Below are positions 23,649-30,343 of a stretch of DNA of 40,890 bases, piece by piece. A program made the translations under genes and the position numbers. Origin of the DNA: RGIG6353 sp045660745. Lineage in GTDB: Bacteria; Bacillota; Clostridia; Oscillospirales; SIG627. The stretch is taken from NCBI GenBank assembly GCA_045660745.1, contig JAZREJ010000016.1:1-40890 (forward strand), read 5' to 3'. The stretch's first letter is position 1. Every line of letters starts with the position of its first letter. The notes below the pieces were generated by a model that did not search any database, was not told the origin of the DNA, and saw only the letters and a list, made by a program, of their open reading frames with translations.

Positions 23649-24353
23649 TTAAGGGAGCATTCTGTAAGGAACGATTCTGTGTGCAACGAGACAGGGCTCG
23701 AATGCTTCGGCATACTTAACCTTGCACTGCATACCGCGGAACTCCGAGAGAATACGGCACTCGTTGGTGTAGTCAACATTGTCATGCTCACGGAGCCAAA
23801 CCTCCTGAGTTTCGTGGCACATGAGCATCTTTATCTTTGTCTCGTATACGTCAGTGATGTCAACGTATTCGGTGGGATTGAAGCCTACTTCGGAAGCGGT
23901 ACCCATGTAGTAGATGGGAGCAATCTTGTCAATTGCGGGGTACTTTGTCTCATAGTGGGGGCAGGTTGCCATGAAGGATGCATCAAAAGCAAGGTGAGAT
24001 GCGGCAACGTGGTCACACATATAGTCGTTGGGCTTCTGGATGAAAATGAGGTCGGGATTAACCTGACGGAAGATATCAACCATAATATCCTTATGCTCAC
24101 GGCTCTGATAATATGACTGGAGGTCTCCAATATCTGCTGTGATATAGTTGAAACCTGCAAGCTTACAGGAGTTAGCTGCTTCCTTCTTTCTCATTTCAGC
24201 AAGCTCGTCGGGCATGATAACTGCATGGCCCATGCTGCCGTTGTTAACGGTACAGATCCATACCTCATCGCCTCTCTGCTTGCACTTAAGAAGTGTGCCC
24301 GCACAGTGAAATTCAATATCATCGGGATGTGCTGCTACTGCTAATACTACCAT
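23649..24353 (-). CDS. LmbE/PIG-L family N-deacetylase, copy 1, 234 aa
   Basis: A zinc-dependent enzyme of the LmbE/PIG-L superfamily that removes N-acetyl groups from GlcNAc-type sugars. The N-terminus MVVLAVAAHPDDIEFHCAGT holds the AHPDD metal and catalytic motif, and DHVAASHLAFDASFMAT near residue 115 contains the further histidine. I chose the ATG preceded by GGAGATAGT, which starts exactly at the conserved strand; a longer frame adds an unconserved N-terminus. The product is the same length as the neighbour at 24450-25154 and very similar to it, so this is a tandem duplication. It has its own perfect sigma-A promoter and probably carries the Crh-like gene on its message. Confidence 0.87.
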   Translation of the reverse strand: MVVLAVAAHPDDIEFHCAGTLLKCKQRGDEVWICTVNNGSMGHAVIMPDELAEMRKKEAANSCKLAGFNYITADIGDLQSYYQSREHKDIMVDIFRQVNPDLIFIQKPNDYMCDHVAASHLAFDASFMATCPHYETKYPAIDKIAPIYYMGTASEVGFNPTEYVDITDVYETKIKMLMCHETQEVWLREHDNVDYTNECRILSEFRGMQCKVKYAEAFEPCLVAHRIVPYRMLP

Positions 24354-24403
24354 AATACTATCTCCATATCTTAAAAAGTTATTTTTCGTATGAATACAAA
24401 TCA

Positions 24404-24432
24404 ATTATAATCAAACTGCAAAGTTTTGTCAA
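24404..24432 (-). promoter_or_regulatory. Consensus sigma-A promoter of deacetylase copy 1
   Basis: On the minus strand a perfect TTGACA, 17-base spacer and TATAAT, between the two deacetylase genes. Each copy therefore has its own strong promoter. Confidence 0.85.
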
Positions 24433-24449
24433 CAGTTATTGCAAAAAAA

Positions 24450-25154
24450 TCAGGGGAGCATTCTGTAAGGAACGATCCTATGTGCAACGAGGCAGGGTTC
24501 GAATGCTTCGGCATACTTGACCTTGCACTGCATACCGTAAAATTCCGAGGTAATGCGAAGCTCATCTGTATAGTCAACTCCGTCATGAATTCGGAGCCAC
24601 TCCTCCTGTGATTTGTGACAAAGAAGCATTTTGCGCTTTGCTTCATAAACGCTCGTGATGTCAACGTATTCGGTTGGTCTGAAGTCCATCGCGGAGCCGG
24701 TGCACATATAGTATATGGGAGCAATTTTGTCGATTGCGGGGTGCTTTGTTTCATAGTGGGGACAGGTCGCCATAAACGATGCATCAAAGGCAAGCTCGGA
24801 GGCTGTGTTGTGGTCACCCATATAGTCATGCGGATGATGTATGAGAATGAGATCGGGGTTTACTTGTCGGAATATATCAACGAGAATATCCTTATGCCCG
24901 CGGCACTGGTGATAGGATTGAAGATCTCCTATTCCTGCCGGAATGTAGTGAAATCCCGCAATTTTACAGGACTCAATGCACTCCTCACGCCTTATTTTTT
25001 CAAGCTCATCCGGCATTATTTCAACGTGACCCATATTGCCGTTGTTGACGGTGCATACAAAGACCTCGTCACCTCTCTCTCGGCATTTTAAGAGCGTTCC
25101 GGCACAGTAGAATTCCATGTCGTCAGGATGAGCTGTAACTGCAAGTACTATCAT
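24450..25154 (-). CDS. LmbE/PIG-L family N-deacetylase, copy 2, 234 aa
   Basis: Paralogue of the preceding entry with the same length and most of the same sequence: MIVLAVTAHPDDMEFYCAGT at the start and GDHNTASELAFDASFMAT around residue 115. It differs in the motif surroundings (DDME for DDIE, a changed His-loop) and in several surface positions, so the two may handle different substrates. The chosen ATG follows GGAG by about 10 bases, and this GGAG lies in the descending arm of a strong hairpin that also contains the gene's consensus promoter. Both proteins contain a YRMLP C-terminus. No sugar transporter or bacillithiol gene is nearby, so the substrate cannot be deduced. Confidence 0.87.
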   Translation of the reverse strand: MIVLAVTAHPDDMEFYCAGTLLKCRERGDEVFVCTVNNGNMGHVEIMPDELEKIRREECIESCKIAGFHYIPAGIGDLQSYHQCRGHKDILVDIFRQVNPDLILIHHPHDYMGDHNTASELAFDASFMATCPHYETKHPAIDKIAPIYYMCTGSAMDFRPTEYVDITSVYEAKRKMLLCHKSQEEWLRIHDGVDYTDELRITSEFYGMQCKVKYAEAFEPCLVAHRIVPYRMLP

Positions 25155-25157
25155 AAT

Positions 25158-25213
25158 AAAAAACTCCGTTTGTGATAATACATGATTATACACAAACGGA
25201 GTTTTTTTGTCAA
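25158..25213 (-). promoter_or_regulatory. Promoter nested in a hairpin that also carries the downstream ribosome site
   Basis: A perfect 17-base inverted repeat (AAAAAACTCCGTTTGTG / CACAAACGGAGTTTTTT) encloses a loop that itself folds (ATAAT/ATTAT). On the minus strand it follows the CarD gene and is followed by a T-run, so it can terminate that transcript. The same bases hold a perfect TTGACA-N17-TATAAT promoter, whose -35 overlaps the CarD stop codon and whose -10 lies in the loop. The descending arm contains the GGAG of deacetylase copy 2. A message from the inner promoter would lack the ascending arm and leave the site free. Confidence 0.75.
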
Positions 25214-25701
25214 GACTCGTATATTCTTTTTCGGATGTCCTCTATATCGGTCTCAAGCACGAAAGCTAGCTCTGAGAACAGTAGTTTTTCGGCTTTTTCA
25301 CAAAAGCCGATATCTGAGCTTCTCGGCTTTTTTCCTCTCTTTTCAAGCTCATCTCGTTTTAGCCTCACCATATTGATAAGACCCGCGATAAGCAAGATGT
25401 TGCGGGAATCGAGTGTCTTCTTGAATTCCTCAGCACGCAGCTTGTCATTCTCTTGCCAAGGGTGTTCAAGTGTTTTAAATACAGATATTGTTCGCTCTGC
25501 CTCGTCATTTGACATGAGCGGATACATTTTTGAGACAAGTGCACTGCTTGATGTTGGTATGAGAATGGTGTTCTTGTCATCATTTATAGGACGCAGATGA
25601 TAGTATTCGCATGCTTCTCCGGAAAAGCTTTCGCTTGTTATCCTTTCAATCACGCAGATGCCTGCCGTTTTATATATTAATCTGTCACCTGTTTTCCACA
25701 T
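25210..25701 (-). CDS. CarD family transcription regulator, 163 aa
   Basis: A CarD/CdnL-type protein that binds RNA polymerase through its N-terminal RID domain and changes promoter opening. The start MWKTGDRLIYKTAGICVIE and the DKNTILIPTSSSALVSKMYPL region (split around residue 47-67) are typical. The C-terminal 100 residues are helical, as in CdnL, with WQENDKLRAEEFKKTLDS and KAEKLLFSELAFVLETD. The chosen ATG follows AGGAGG by 9 bases and starts at the conserved strand; a longer frame would lie in the hairpin. It sits between the WYL-derived regulator and the deacetylases on the same strand, each separated by a hairpin. Mycobacterial and Bacillus homologues act widely, so its targets need not be local. 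Confidence 0.85.
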   Translation of the reverse strand: MWKTGDRLIYKTAGICVIERITSESFSGEACEYYHLRPINDDKNTILIPTSSSALVSKMYPLMSNDEAERTISVFKTLEHPWQENDKLRAEEFKKTLDSRNILLIAGLINMVRLKRDELEKRGKKPRSSDIGFCEKAEKLLFSELAFVLETDIEDIRKRIYES

Positions 25702-25702
25702 A

Positions 25703-25759
25703 AAAAATGCCTCCTTGTCATAGTAATAATATTTTACCATAACAGGGAGGCTTTTTCAC
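25703..25759 (-). promoter_or_regulatory. Second promoter-in-hairpin module, before the CarD gene
   Basis: On the minus strand AAAAAGCCTCC pairs with GGAGGCATTTTT, extended by TGT/ACA, making a terminator-like hairpin after the WYL-derived regulator gene. Its descending arm holds the AGGAGG site of the CarD gene. Inside lies GTGAAA-N17-TAAAAT with a TGG extended -10, again placing the start of transcription within the loop. The layout repeats that of 25158-25213, although the promoter is weaker. Confidence 0.6.
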
Positions 25760-25796
25760 GAGTGATTTTACACAAAAAGAGCTGATTTATATGTGT

Positions 25797-26324
25797 TTAA
25801 AGTAGCCAAACTTCTATTTTTCTGTCGCTCTTCGGTTTGTTATAGTCTGCAAGAGCTGTGTCAAGCAGTCCCATGAATTCCGTTCTTGCCTTTTCGGGGG
25901 ATACTATTTGTGCTTTACCTGCAGCAAGAAGCAGCTTTGAGAAAAGCTCCGTCGAAACAACTGAAAATTCAGCCTTGTAATTCTCTTCGTCTACGACTTT
26001 CGTTTTTTTGCCAAAGAGCTTTTCAACTTCCGTTTCGTTCTCTTTTTTGTATTCAAGAGTAATCTTCACCGTAGGACGTGTGTCGGTGACGGGCTTTTTG
26101 TTTTTGGTACCCTCCATGTAGTAACCCTTCTTGTTGTCCTGACAGAGCGTTATCTTATATCCGTAGTTTATAAGTGTGTTGATATCTCGGCATACGGATT
26201 TACGCTCGGCGTCTGCACCCTCGTTCTTGAGCATTTCACATATCTTCGTTGCGGTAACGGGATGAGATACATCGGTTTCGGATAGAATATCAAGTACTTT
26301 TAAAAGCTTTACCTTTGATTCCAT
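25797..26324 (-). CDS. Short WYL-family-derived HTH regulator (HTH plus WCX, no WYL domain), 175 aa
   Basis: The first 75 residues form a winged helix of the HTH_11/DeoR-like kind (LLKVLDILSETDVSHPVTA, then ERKSVCRDINTLINYGYKI), typical of WYL regulators. The C-terminal part (about 100-170, VKITLEYKKENETEVEKLF and LFSKLLLAAGKAQIVSPEKA) matches the WCX domain that normally closes such proteins. The WYL barrel between them is missing and replaced by a linker of about 20 residues, so the protein is about half the usual length. No frameshift is visible. I chose the ATG of MESKVKLL, 12 bases after AAAGGA; an ATG 12 bases upstream is possible. It may be a DNA-binding protein without a ligand sensor. 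Confidence 0.7.
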   Translation of the reverse strand: MESKVKLLKVLDILSETDVSHPVTATKICEMLKNEGADAERKSVCRDINTLINYGYKITLCQDNKKGYYMEGTKNKKPVTDTRPTVKITLEYKKENETEVEKLFGKKTKVVDEENYKAEFSVVSTELFSKLLLAAGKAQIVSPEKARTEFMGLLDTALADYNKPKSDRKIEVWLL

Positions 26325-26367
26325 GATTTTAACCATTCCTTTTTTTGTCTTTGGTATACTGTTACGC

Positions 26368-26373
26368 ATTATA
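26368..26373 (-). promoter_or_regulatory. -10 element of the WYL-derived regulator gene
   Basis: TATAAT on the minus strand with a TGA extended -10 in front of it, about 45 bases upstream of the start codon. No clear -35 is seen at the right spacing. Confidence 0.45.
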
Positions 26374-26431
26374 TCACACATATGACAAAAAGTGTATAGG
26401 TTTTTGAAAAAAATTCAAAAAAATTCAAAGC

Positions 26432-26461
26432 GTCATATATTTCGCCCATTATGCATACGCT
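26432..26461 (+). promoter_or_regulatory. Sigma-E-like promoter of the M50 protease operon
   Basis: GTCATATA and CATACGCT are separated by 14 bases, close to the sigma-E consensus (-35 GTCATATT, -10 CATACANT). Transcription would start just before the AAGGAGG site of the first gene. A sigma-A pair, TTCAAA-N17-CATTAT at 26424-26452, overlaps and cannot be excluded. Confidence 0.5.
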
Positions 26462-26483
26462 TTATTACCCCAAGGAGGCAAAT

Positions 26484-26657
26484 ATGAAAAAGCTTGTTAT
26501 AATACTTTTACTCGTTCTGTTGTTTTTCTCACTGATTGGGAGAAGGGAAGAAGGGGACTTTTCAAAAATAAATGCGGTACTTGTTTCAAAAATAGCCGAA
26601 AGCCCTGCGGCGTCAGAGGTATTCGGACTTTATGAGTCGGGGGCAGTGGAAACGTGA
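26484..26657 (+). CDS. 57-aa membrane or secreted small protein, partner of the M50 protease
   Basis: The chosen ATG follows AAGGAGG by 5 bases. Residues 3-19 are a strong hydrophobic helix (KKLVIILLLVLLFFSLIG), then a short outside or lumenal tail rich in acidic and small residues (SKINAVLVSKIAESPAASEVF). It overlaps the protease start by 4 bases (GTGA), so coupled translation is likely. I do not recognise a family. In Bacillus the M50 protease SpoIVFB is held by SpoIVFA; this small protein could be a regulator of its neighbour, but that is inferred only from the pairing. Confidence 0.65.
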   Translation: MKKLVIILLLVLLFFSLIGRREEGDFSKINAVLVSKIAESPAASEVFGLYESGAVET

Positions 26658-27250
26658 GAGTCAGGTGGAGTACGGGATTTATTCTGTTTCTTGCGGTAAT
26701 CGTCTTTCAAAACGAGCTTTCTTACACCTTGACCTTCATGTCAGCGGCATGTCTTCACGAGGCGGGACATCTTTTGTGTCTTAAAGCACTTAACATAAAA
26801 AAGCCCGAGCTTTCACTCGGGCTGTGCGGTGCTGTAATAAAAGCGGACACGTCAAGTCTTTCCTACCGCTCGGAAATACTTGTTTTTATTTCGGGCGCGG
26901 CAGTTAATCTGCTTGCCTCGTTTACGGCGCTTATTGTACTGAGGAGTGGTTTTAACACTCGCCTTGTATTCTTTTTCTTTGCAAATCTTTTTTACGCCGG
27001 CTTGAATATTCTTCCGTTAAAAAATTTCGACGGTGGCAGATGCCTTGAATGTATACTTCTTCTTATCACCGATCCTTTCAAGGTGGACAGAATAATGAAT
27101 AAAGTATATTTCATCGGGAGTGCAGTACTTCTTTTTATAACAGTATACGGCATGCAGGTGTTCGGATTTAATCTGACTCTTGTACTTGTTGCTGTTTGGG
27201 CTGTTTTTCAGTGCATTCCTTCAAAGCCTTGCTGCCTGAGTGCCTCGTAG
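26654..27250 (+). CDS. M50 site-2 protease family, SpoIVFB-like, 198 aa
   Basis: A polytopic intramembrane metalloprotease. The zinc motif HEAGH (His35, Glu36, His39) lies in a hydrophobic segment, and the third ligand motif NILPLKNFDGG (Asp126) is in a later one; hydrophobic segments are seen at about 8-27, 28-46, 73-98, 103-121 and 151-185. SpoIVFB cuts pro-sigma-K in the mother cell during sporulation, and the small size, the upstream small partner gene and the sigma-E-like promoter all suit a SpoIVFB-type protein, though other M50 proteases look alike. The start is a GTG overlapping the stop of the small gene. Its last 43 bases overlap the trmL gene on the other strand. No CBS domain is present. 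Confidence 0.78.
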   Translation: MRVRWSTGFILFLAVIVFQNELSYTLTFMSAACLHEAGHLLCLKALNIKKPELSLGLCGAVIKADTSSLSYRSEILVFISGAAVNLLASFTALIVLRSGFNTRLVFFFFANLFYAGLNILPLKNFDGGRCLECILLLITDPFKVDRIMNKVYFIGSAVLLFITVYGMQVFGFNLTLVLVAVWAVFQCIPSKPCCLSAS

Positions 27251-27681
27251 ACGGCAACTGCGGCGGCGTTTGAAAGGTTAAGACATCGAAGCTCGTCTCG
27301 CATCGGTATTCTTACACACTCGTCAGGGCGAGAAAAGATGAGGCTTTCGGGAAGTCCGCGTGTTTCTTTTCCGAATATGAGAAATACCTCGCCCGTCATG
27401 TCGGCTTCCGTGTAATTCCTTTTTGATTTTGTGGTAAAAAACAGCATTGTGCCGTGATTGTTTTCGAAAAAATGCTCAATACTGTCCCAATAGCGTATAT
27501 CAAGCTTATCCCAATAATCAAGCCCTGCGCGCTTCAGCTTTGCACTGTCCGGCTCAAATCCGAGAGGTCGTATAAGATGGAGCACAGCGCCGGTTACGGC
27601 ACAGGTGCGTGCGATGTTCCCTGTATTCTGTGGAATCTCAGGCTCGTGAAGTACGATATGTATACGGTTTTTAATGCTCAT
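27208..27681 (-). CDS. trmL: tRNA (cytidine/uridine-34 2'-O)-methyltransferase TrmL, 157 aa
   Basis: A SPOUT-class methyltransferase that 2'-O-methylates the wobble base of certain leucine tRNAs. All family motifs are present: IVLHEPEIPQNTGNIART near residue 9, FLIFGKETRGLP near 101 and IPMRDELRCLNLSNAAAVAVY near 124 (split at 20), the latter forming the knot. Length is normal. The start follows AGGAGATCTGAA. The C-terminal residues are encoded opposite the end of the M50 gene, a 43-base convergent overlap. It is monocistronic. Confidence 0.93.
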   Translation of the reverse strand: MSIKNRIHIVLHEPEIPQNTGNIARTCAVTGAVLHLIRPLGFEPDSAKLKRAGLDYWDKLDIRYWDSIEHFFENNHGTMLFFTTKSKRNYTEADMTGEVFLIFGKETRGLPESLIFSRPDECVRIPMRDELRCLNLSNAAAVAVYEALRQQGFEGMH

Positions 27682-27770
27682 TTCAGATCTCCTAAAAAAA
27701 TTTTAGCTTCTAAATACTAGCATATACAGGGCCTTTTTGTAAAGACAAATTGTAAAAATTTTTTCGATGC

Positions 27771-27799
27771 TTGACAAAATGGCATTTTAACAATATAAT
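27771..27799 (+). promoter_or_regulatory. Consensus sigma-A promoter of the acyl-CoA synthetase operon
   Basis: TTGACA-N17-TATAAT, followed by a leader of about 65 bases with a small TGGGT/ACCCA hairpin, then AAAGGAG before the start codon. No binding site of a known fatty acid regulator is recognised. Confidence 0.88.
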
Positions 27800-27871
27800 A
27801 TTGAATGATAATGGGTGTTTTTACCCACTAAGTCATGCTTTTACCAGTTGTAACAAAGAAAGGAGAATATC

Positions 27872-29569
27872 ATGAAAAAAGGTTATCCTAACCACCCCTA
27901 CCGTGTTACAACCAATTTAAAACAGCTTGTAAAAACAGCGTCTGCTGATTTTGGTGATAAAGTACTATTTCGTTCTAAAGGAAAGACTCCGGAGGATTTT
28001 GTAGAGGTTACCTATTCTGAATTTGACGAAACTGTTGATGCTATGGGTACCGCATTTTACGCGATGGGCCTTGCGAAAAAGCATATTGCCGTAATAGGAG
28101 ATACATCTCCCGAATGGGTGGCAACTTATCTTGCAACCATCAACGGAGGAGGAGTTATAGTCCCTCTTGACCGAGAGCTTGATCACGCGGAGATAGGAAA
28201 ATTTCTTGAAAGAGCCAAGGTGTCGGCAGTGGTTTTTGCTCCGAGATTCCGTGAGCTTTTTGAAAAAATATCCGAGGAGTCGGATATTTCCTACTTCATT
28301 GAGATAGGTAACGGTGACGGATTCAAGAGCGAGCGCTTTATGTCAACAGCCGTTCTCATAGATAAAGGACTTTCACTTCTTGATGACGGATATTCCGACT
28401 TTATTGATTTTGAACCGAACGTTTCCTGTACTGCCGCTATCCTTTTTACTTCGGGTACTACAGGAACAAGCAAGGGAGTTATCCTCACTCATTCAAATAT
28501 AGTTGCCGCAATGAACGGCGCTATGGCTATGCTTGAATTTTCTCACGACGACGTTCTTTTGTCGGTGCTTCCCATTCATCATACCTATGAGATGAGCTGC
28601 GGAATACTTACTCCTATTGCACTCGGGCTTACTGTTTGTATAAATGACAGCCTTAAATATCTTGTCAGAAACTTTTCACTTTTCAAGCCCACTGTCCTTA
28701 TACTTGTTCCTCAGTTTGTCACCACCGTCTATAAGAGAATATGGGACAATGCCGCAAAGAAGGGCAAGGATAAGAAACTTAAAAGAGGTATCGGTATAAG
28801 CAACCTTCTGAAGAAAGTAAAGCTTGATATAACCGGTACGCTTTTCGGTGAAGTATCGGCATCCTTCGGTGGAAAGCTTAAGAAGATTGTGTGCGGTGGC
28901 GCCGCACTTTCCGAGGAGCACGTCAGAGGCTTTAATGAGCTTGGCATAAATCTCGTACAGGGTTACGGTATTACCGAATGCTCTCCCCTTATTTCGGTGT
29001 GTCCGTTTAACTGGAATAAATACGGCTCGGTCGGACTTCCTATTCCGGGGCTTGAAGTCAGAATAGACAGAGAGCGAGTAGGCGACAGGGAAGGCGAGAT
29101 AGTTGTCAGAGGCGCAAACGTTATGCGCGGATATCTTGATGCTCCCGAGCTTACGCGCGAGGTGCTCGGTCATGACGGATGGTTCAAAACCGGTGATATC
29201 GGATACGTTGACGAGGACGGTTTCATTTATATCACGGGCAGAAAGAAGAATATAATCATCCTTGATAACGGAAAGAACGTGTTCCCCGAGGAGCTTGAGG
29301 AATACATCTACCGTTCACCGCTTGTTTGCGAGTGCGTGGTAACGGGTAAGGTTACACAGGACAACGAGACCGTTATATGCGCTCAGATCTATCCCGATTT
29401 TGCCAAAGCCGAGGAGCTTGGCATTGTCGGAATCGAAAACGTTAAAAACGCTCTTAAGGATTACGTTCAACTTCTTAACAAGTCGCTTCCTCTGTTCAAG
29501 CAGATAAGAAGTGTCGAGGTCCGCAAGAACGAGTTTGATAAAACCACTACCAAAAAGATAAAAAGATAG
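27872..29569 (+). CDS. AMP-forming long-chain acyl-CoA (or acyl-ACP) synthetase, 565 aa
   Basis: An adenylate-forming enzyme that activates a fatty acid with ATP and passes it to CoA or, possibly, to a carrier protein. The ATP-binding loop ILFTSGTTGTSKGVILTH lies near residue 190, YGITECSPLIS near 364, and the hinge and C-terminal motifs GWFKTGDIGYVDEDG and ITGRKKNIIIL from about 440; a lysine in KTTTKKIKR at the end matches the catalytic C-terminal lysine region. Full length for the family. The next gene, 18 bases downstream, is a dedicated acyl carrier protein, which suggests an acyl-ACP synthetase (AasS-like) that could reactivate free fatty acids for lipid synthesis. The carrier preference is inferred. 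Confidence 0.85.
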   Translation: MKKGYPNHPYRVTTNLKQLVKTASADFGDKVLFRSKGKTPEDFVEVTYSEFDETVDAMGTAFYAMGLAKKHIAVIGDTSPEWVATYLATINGGGVIVPLDRELDHAEIGKFLERAKVSAVVFAPRFRELFEKISEESDISYFIEIGNGDGFKSERFMSTAVLIDKGLSLLDDGYSDFIDFEPNVSCTAAILFTSGTTGTSKGVILTHSNIVAAMNGAMAMLEFSHDDVLLSVLPIHHTYEMSCGILTPIALGLTVCINDSLKYLVRNFSLFKPTVLILVPQFVTTVYKRIWDNAAKKGKDKKLKRGIGISNLLKKVKLDITGTLFGEVSASFGGKLKKIVCGGAALSEEHVRGFNELGINLVQGYGITECSPLISVCPFNWNKYGSVGLPIPGLEVRIDRERVGDREGEIVVRGANVMRGYLDAPELTREVLGHDGWFKTGDIGYVDEDGFIYITGRKKNIIILDNGKNVFPEELEEYIYRSPLVCECVVTGKVTQDNETVICAQIYPDFAKAEELGIVGIENVKNALKDYVQLLNKSLPLFKQIRSVEVRKNEFDKTTTKKIKR

Positions 29570-29587
29570 TTTAAGGAGTTTTTTGCT

Positions 29588-29812
29588 ATGTTTGAAGAAA
29601 TCAAAGCAACACTTGAGGAGGAGCTTGACGTTTCCTCCGACATTATCACACCCGACGCAGAATTTGTAAACGACCTGAAGCTCAACTCTCTTGAGCTTGC
29701 AGACCTTGTAGTGCTCTGCGAGGAGAGATACGGTATTGAGATTGATGAGCAGGACGTTCATTCCCTTCTCACAGTCGGAGACCTTGTTGAGTACATTGAG
29801 GCAAAGAGGTAA
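29588..29812 (+). CDS. Acyl carrier protein, 74 aa
   Basis: A small acidic four-helix carrier protein. The pantetheine attachment motif reads LKLNSLEL with Ser34; most ACPs have DSLEL, so the residue before the serine is Asn rather than Asp. Helix 2 (SLELADLVVLCEERYGI) and helix 3 with DVHSLLTVGDLVEYIEAKR are typical. The RBS is AAGGAG. It lies between the acyl synthetase and cyclophilin genes, probably one transcript. It is not near the main fatty acid synthesis genes, so it is likely a specialised carrier; the Asn may lower recognition by the usual phosphopantetheinyl transferase, which is inference. Confidence 0.9.
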   Translation: MFEEIKATLEEELDVSSDIITPDAEFVNDLKLNSLELADLVVLCEERYGIEIDEQDVHSLLTVGDLVEYIEAKR

Positions 29813-29814
29813 TT

Positions 29815-30300
29815 ATGGAAAATAAGATTTTTGTTAATATTGAAATGGAATCGGGTAACGTAATTGAACTTGAGCTTTATCCCGACGTTGCTCCCATTAC
29901 GGTTGAGAATTTTACAAAGCTTGCAAAAGAGGGCTTTTATAACGGGCTCATCTTCCACCGAGTAATTCCCGGATTTATGATTCAGGGTGGCTGTCCCGAC
30001 GGAACAGGCATGGGCGGTCCGGGTTATCAGATTAAGGGTGAATTTGCTCAGAACGGTGTAAAAAACGACCTGAAGCATACAAGAGGCGTTATTTCCATGG
30101 CACGCGCCATGCATCCCGATTCAGCAGGCAGTCAGTTCTTTATCATGCATGCCGACGCTCCGCATCTTGACGGTGCATATGCCGCATTCGGAACGGTGAT
30201 TTCGGGTATTGAAGAGGTAGACCGCATTGCAGGAGTTGAGACAAACTTCCGCGACAGACCTCTTGAGGATCAGAAGATAAAAGAAATAAAGGTGCTTTAA
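29815..30300 (+). CDS. Cyclophilin-type peptidyl-prolyl cis-trans isomerase, 161 aa
   Basis: A cytoplasmic PpiB-like cyclophilin, which speeds proline isomerisation during protein folding. Active-site segments are GLIFHRVIPGFMIQGG near residue 44 (catalytic Arg in FHRV), GVISMARAMHPDSAGSQFFI near 90 and LDGAYAAFGTVISG near 119. No signal peptide. The gene starts two bases after the ACP stop and is the last in the operon, ending at a strong terminator. Why a cyclophilin is joined to an acyl synthetase and ACP is not obvious. Confidence 0.92.
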   Translation: MENKIFVNIEMESGNVIELELYPDVAPITVENFTKLAKEGFYNGLIFHRVIPGFMIQGGCPDGTGMGGPGYQIKGEFAQNGVKNDLKHTRGVISMARAMHPDSAGSQFFIMHADAPHLDGAYAAFGTVISGIEEVDRIAGVETNFRDRPLEDQKIKEIKVL

Positions 30301-30302
30301 AT

Positions 30303-30343
30303 AAAAATCTCCGCAAAATCTTAGGCTTTTGCGGAGATTTTTT
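30303..30343 (+). terminator. Terminator of the acyl synthetase-ACP-cyclophilin operon
   Basis: AAAATCTCCGCAAAA / TTTTGCGGAGATTTT with an 8-base loop and a T-run right after the cyclophilin stop codon. Confidence 0.9.
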
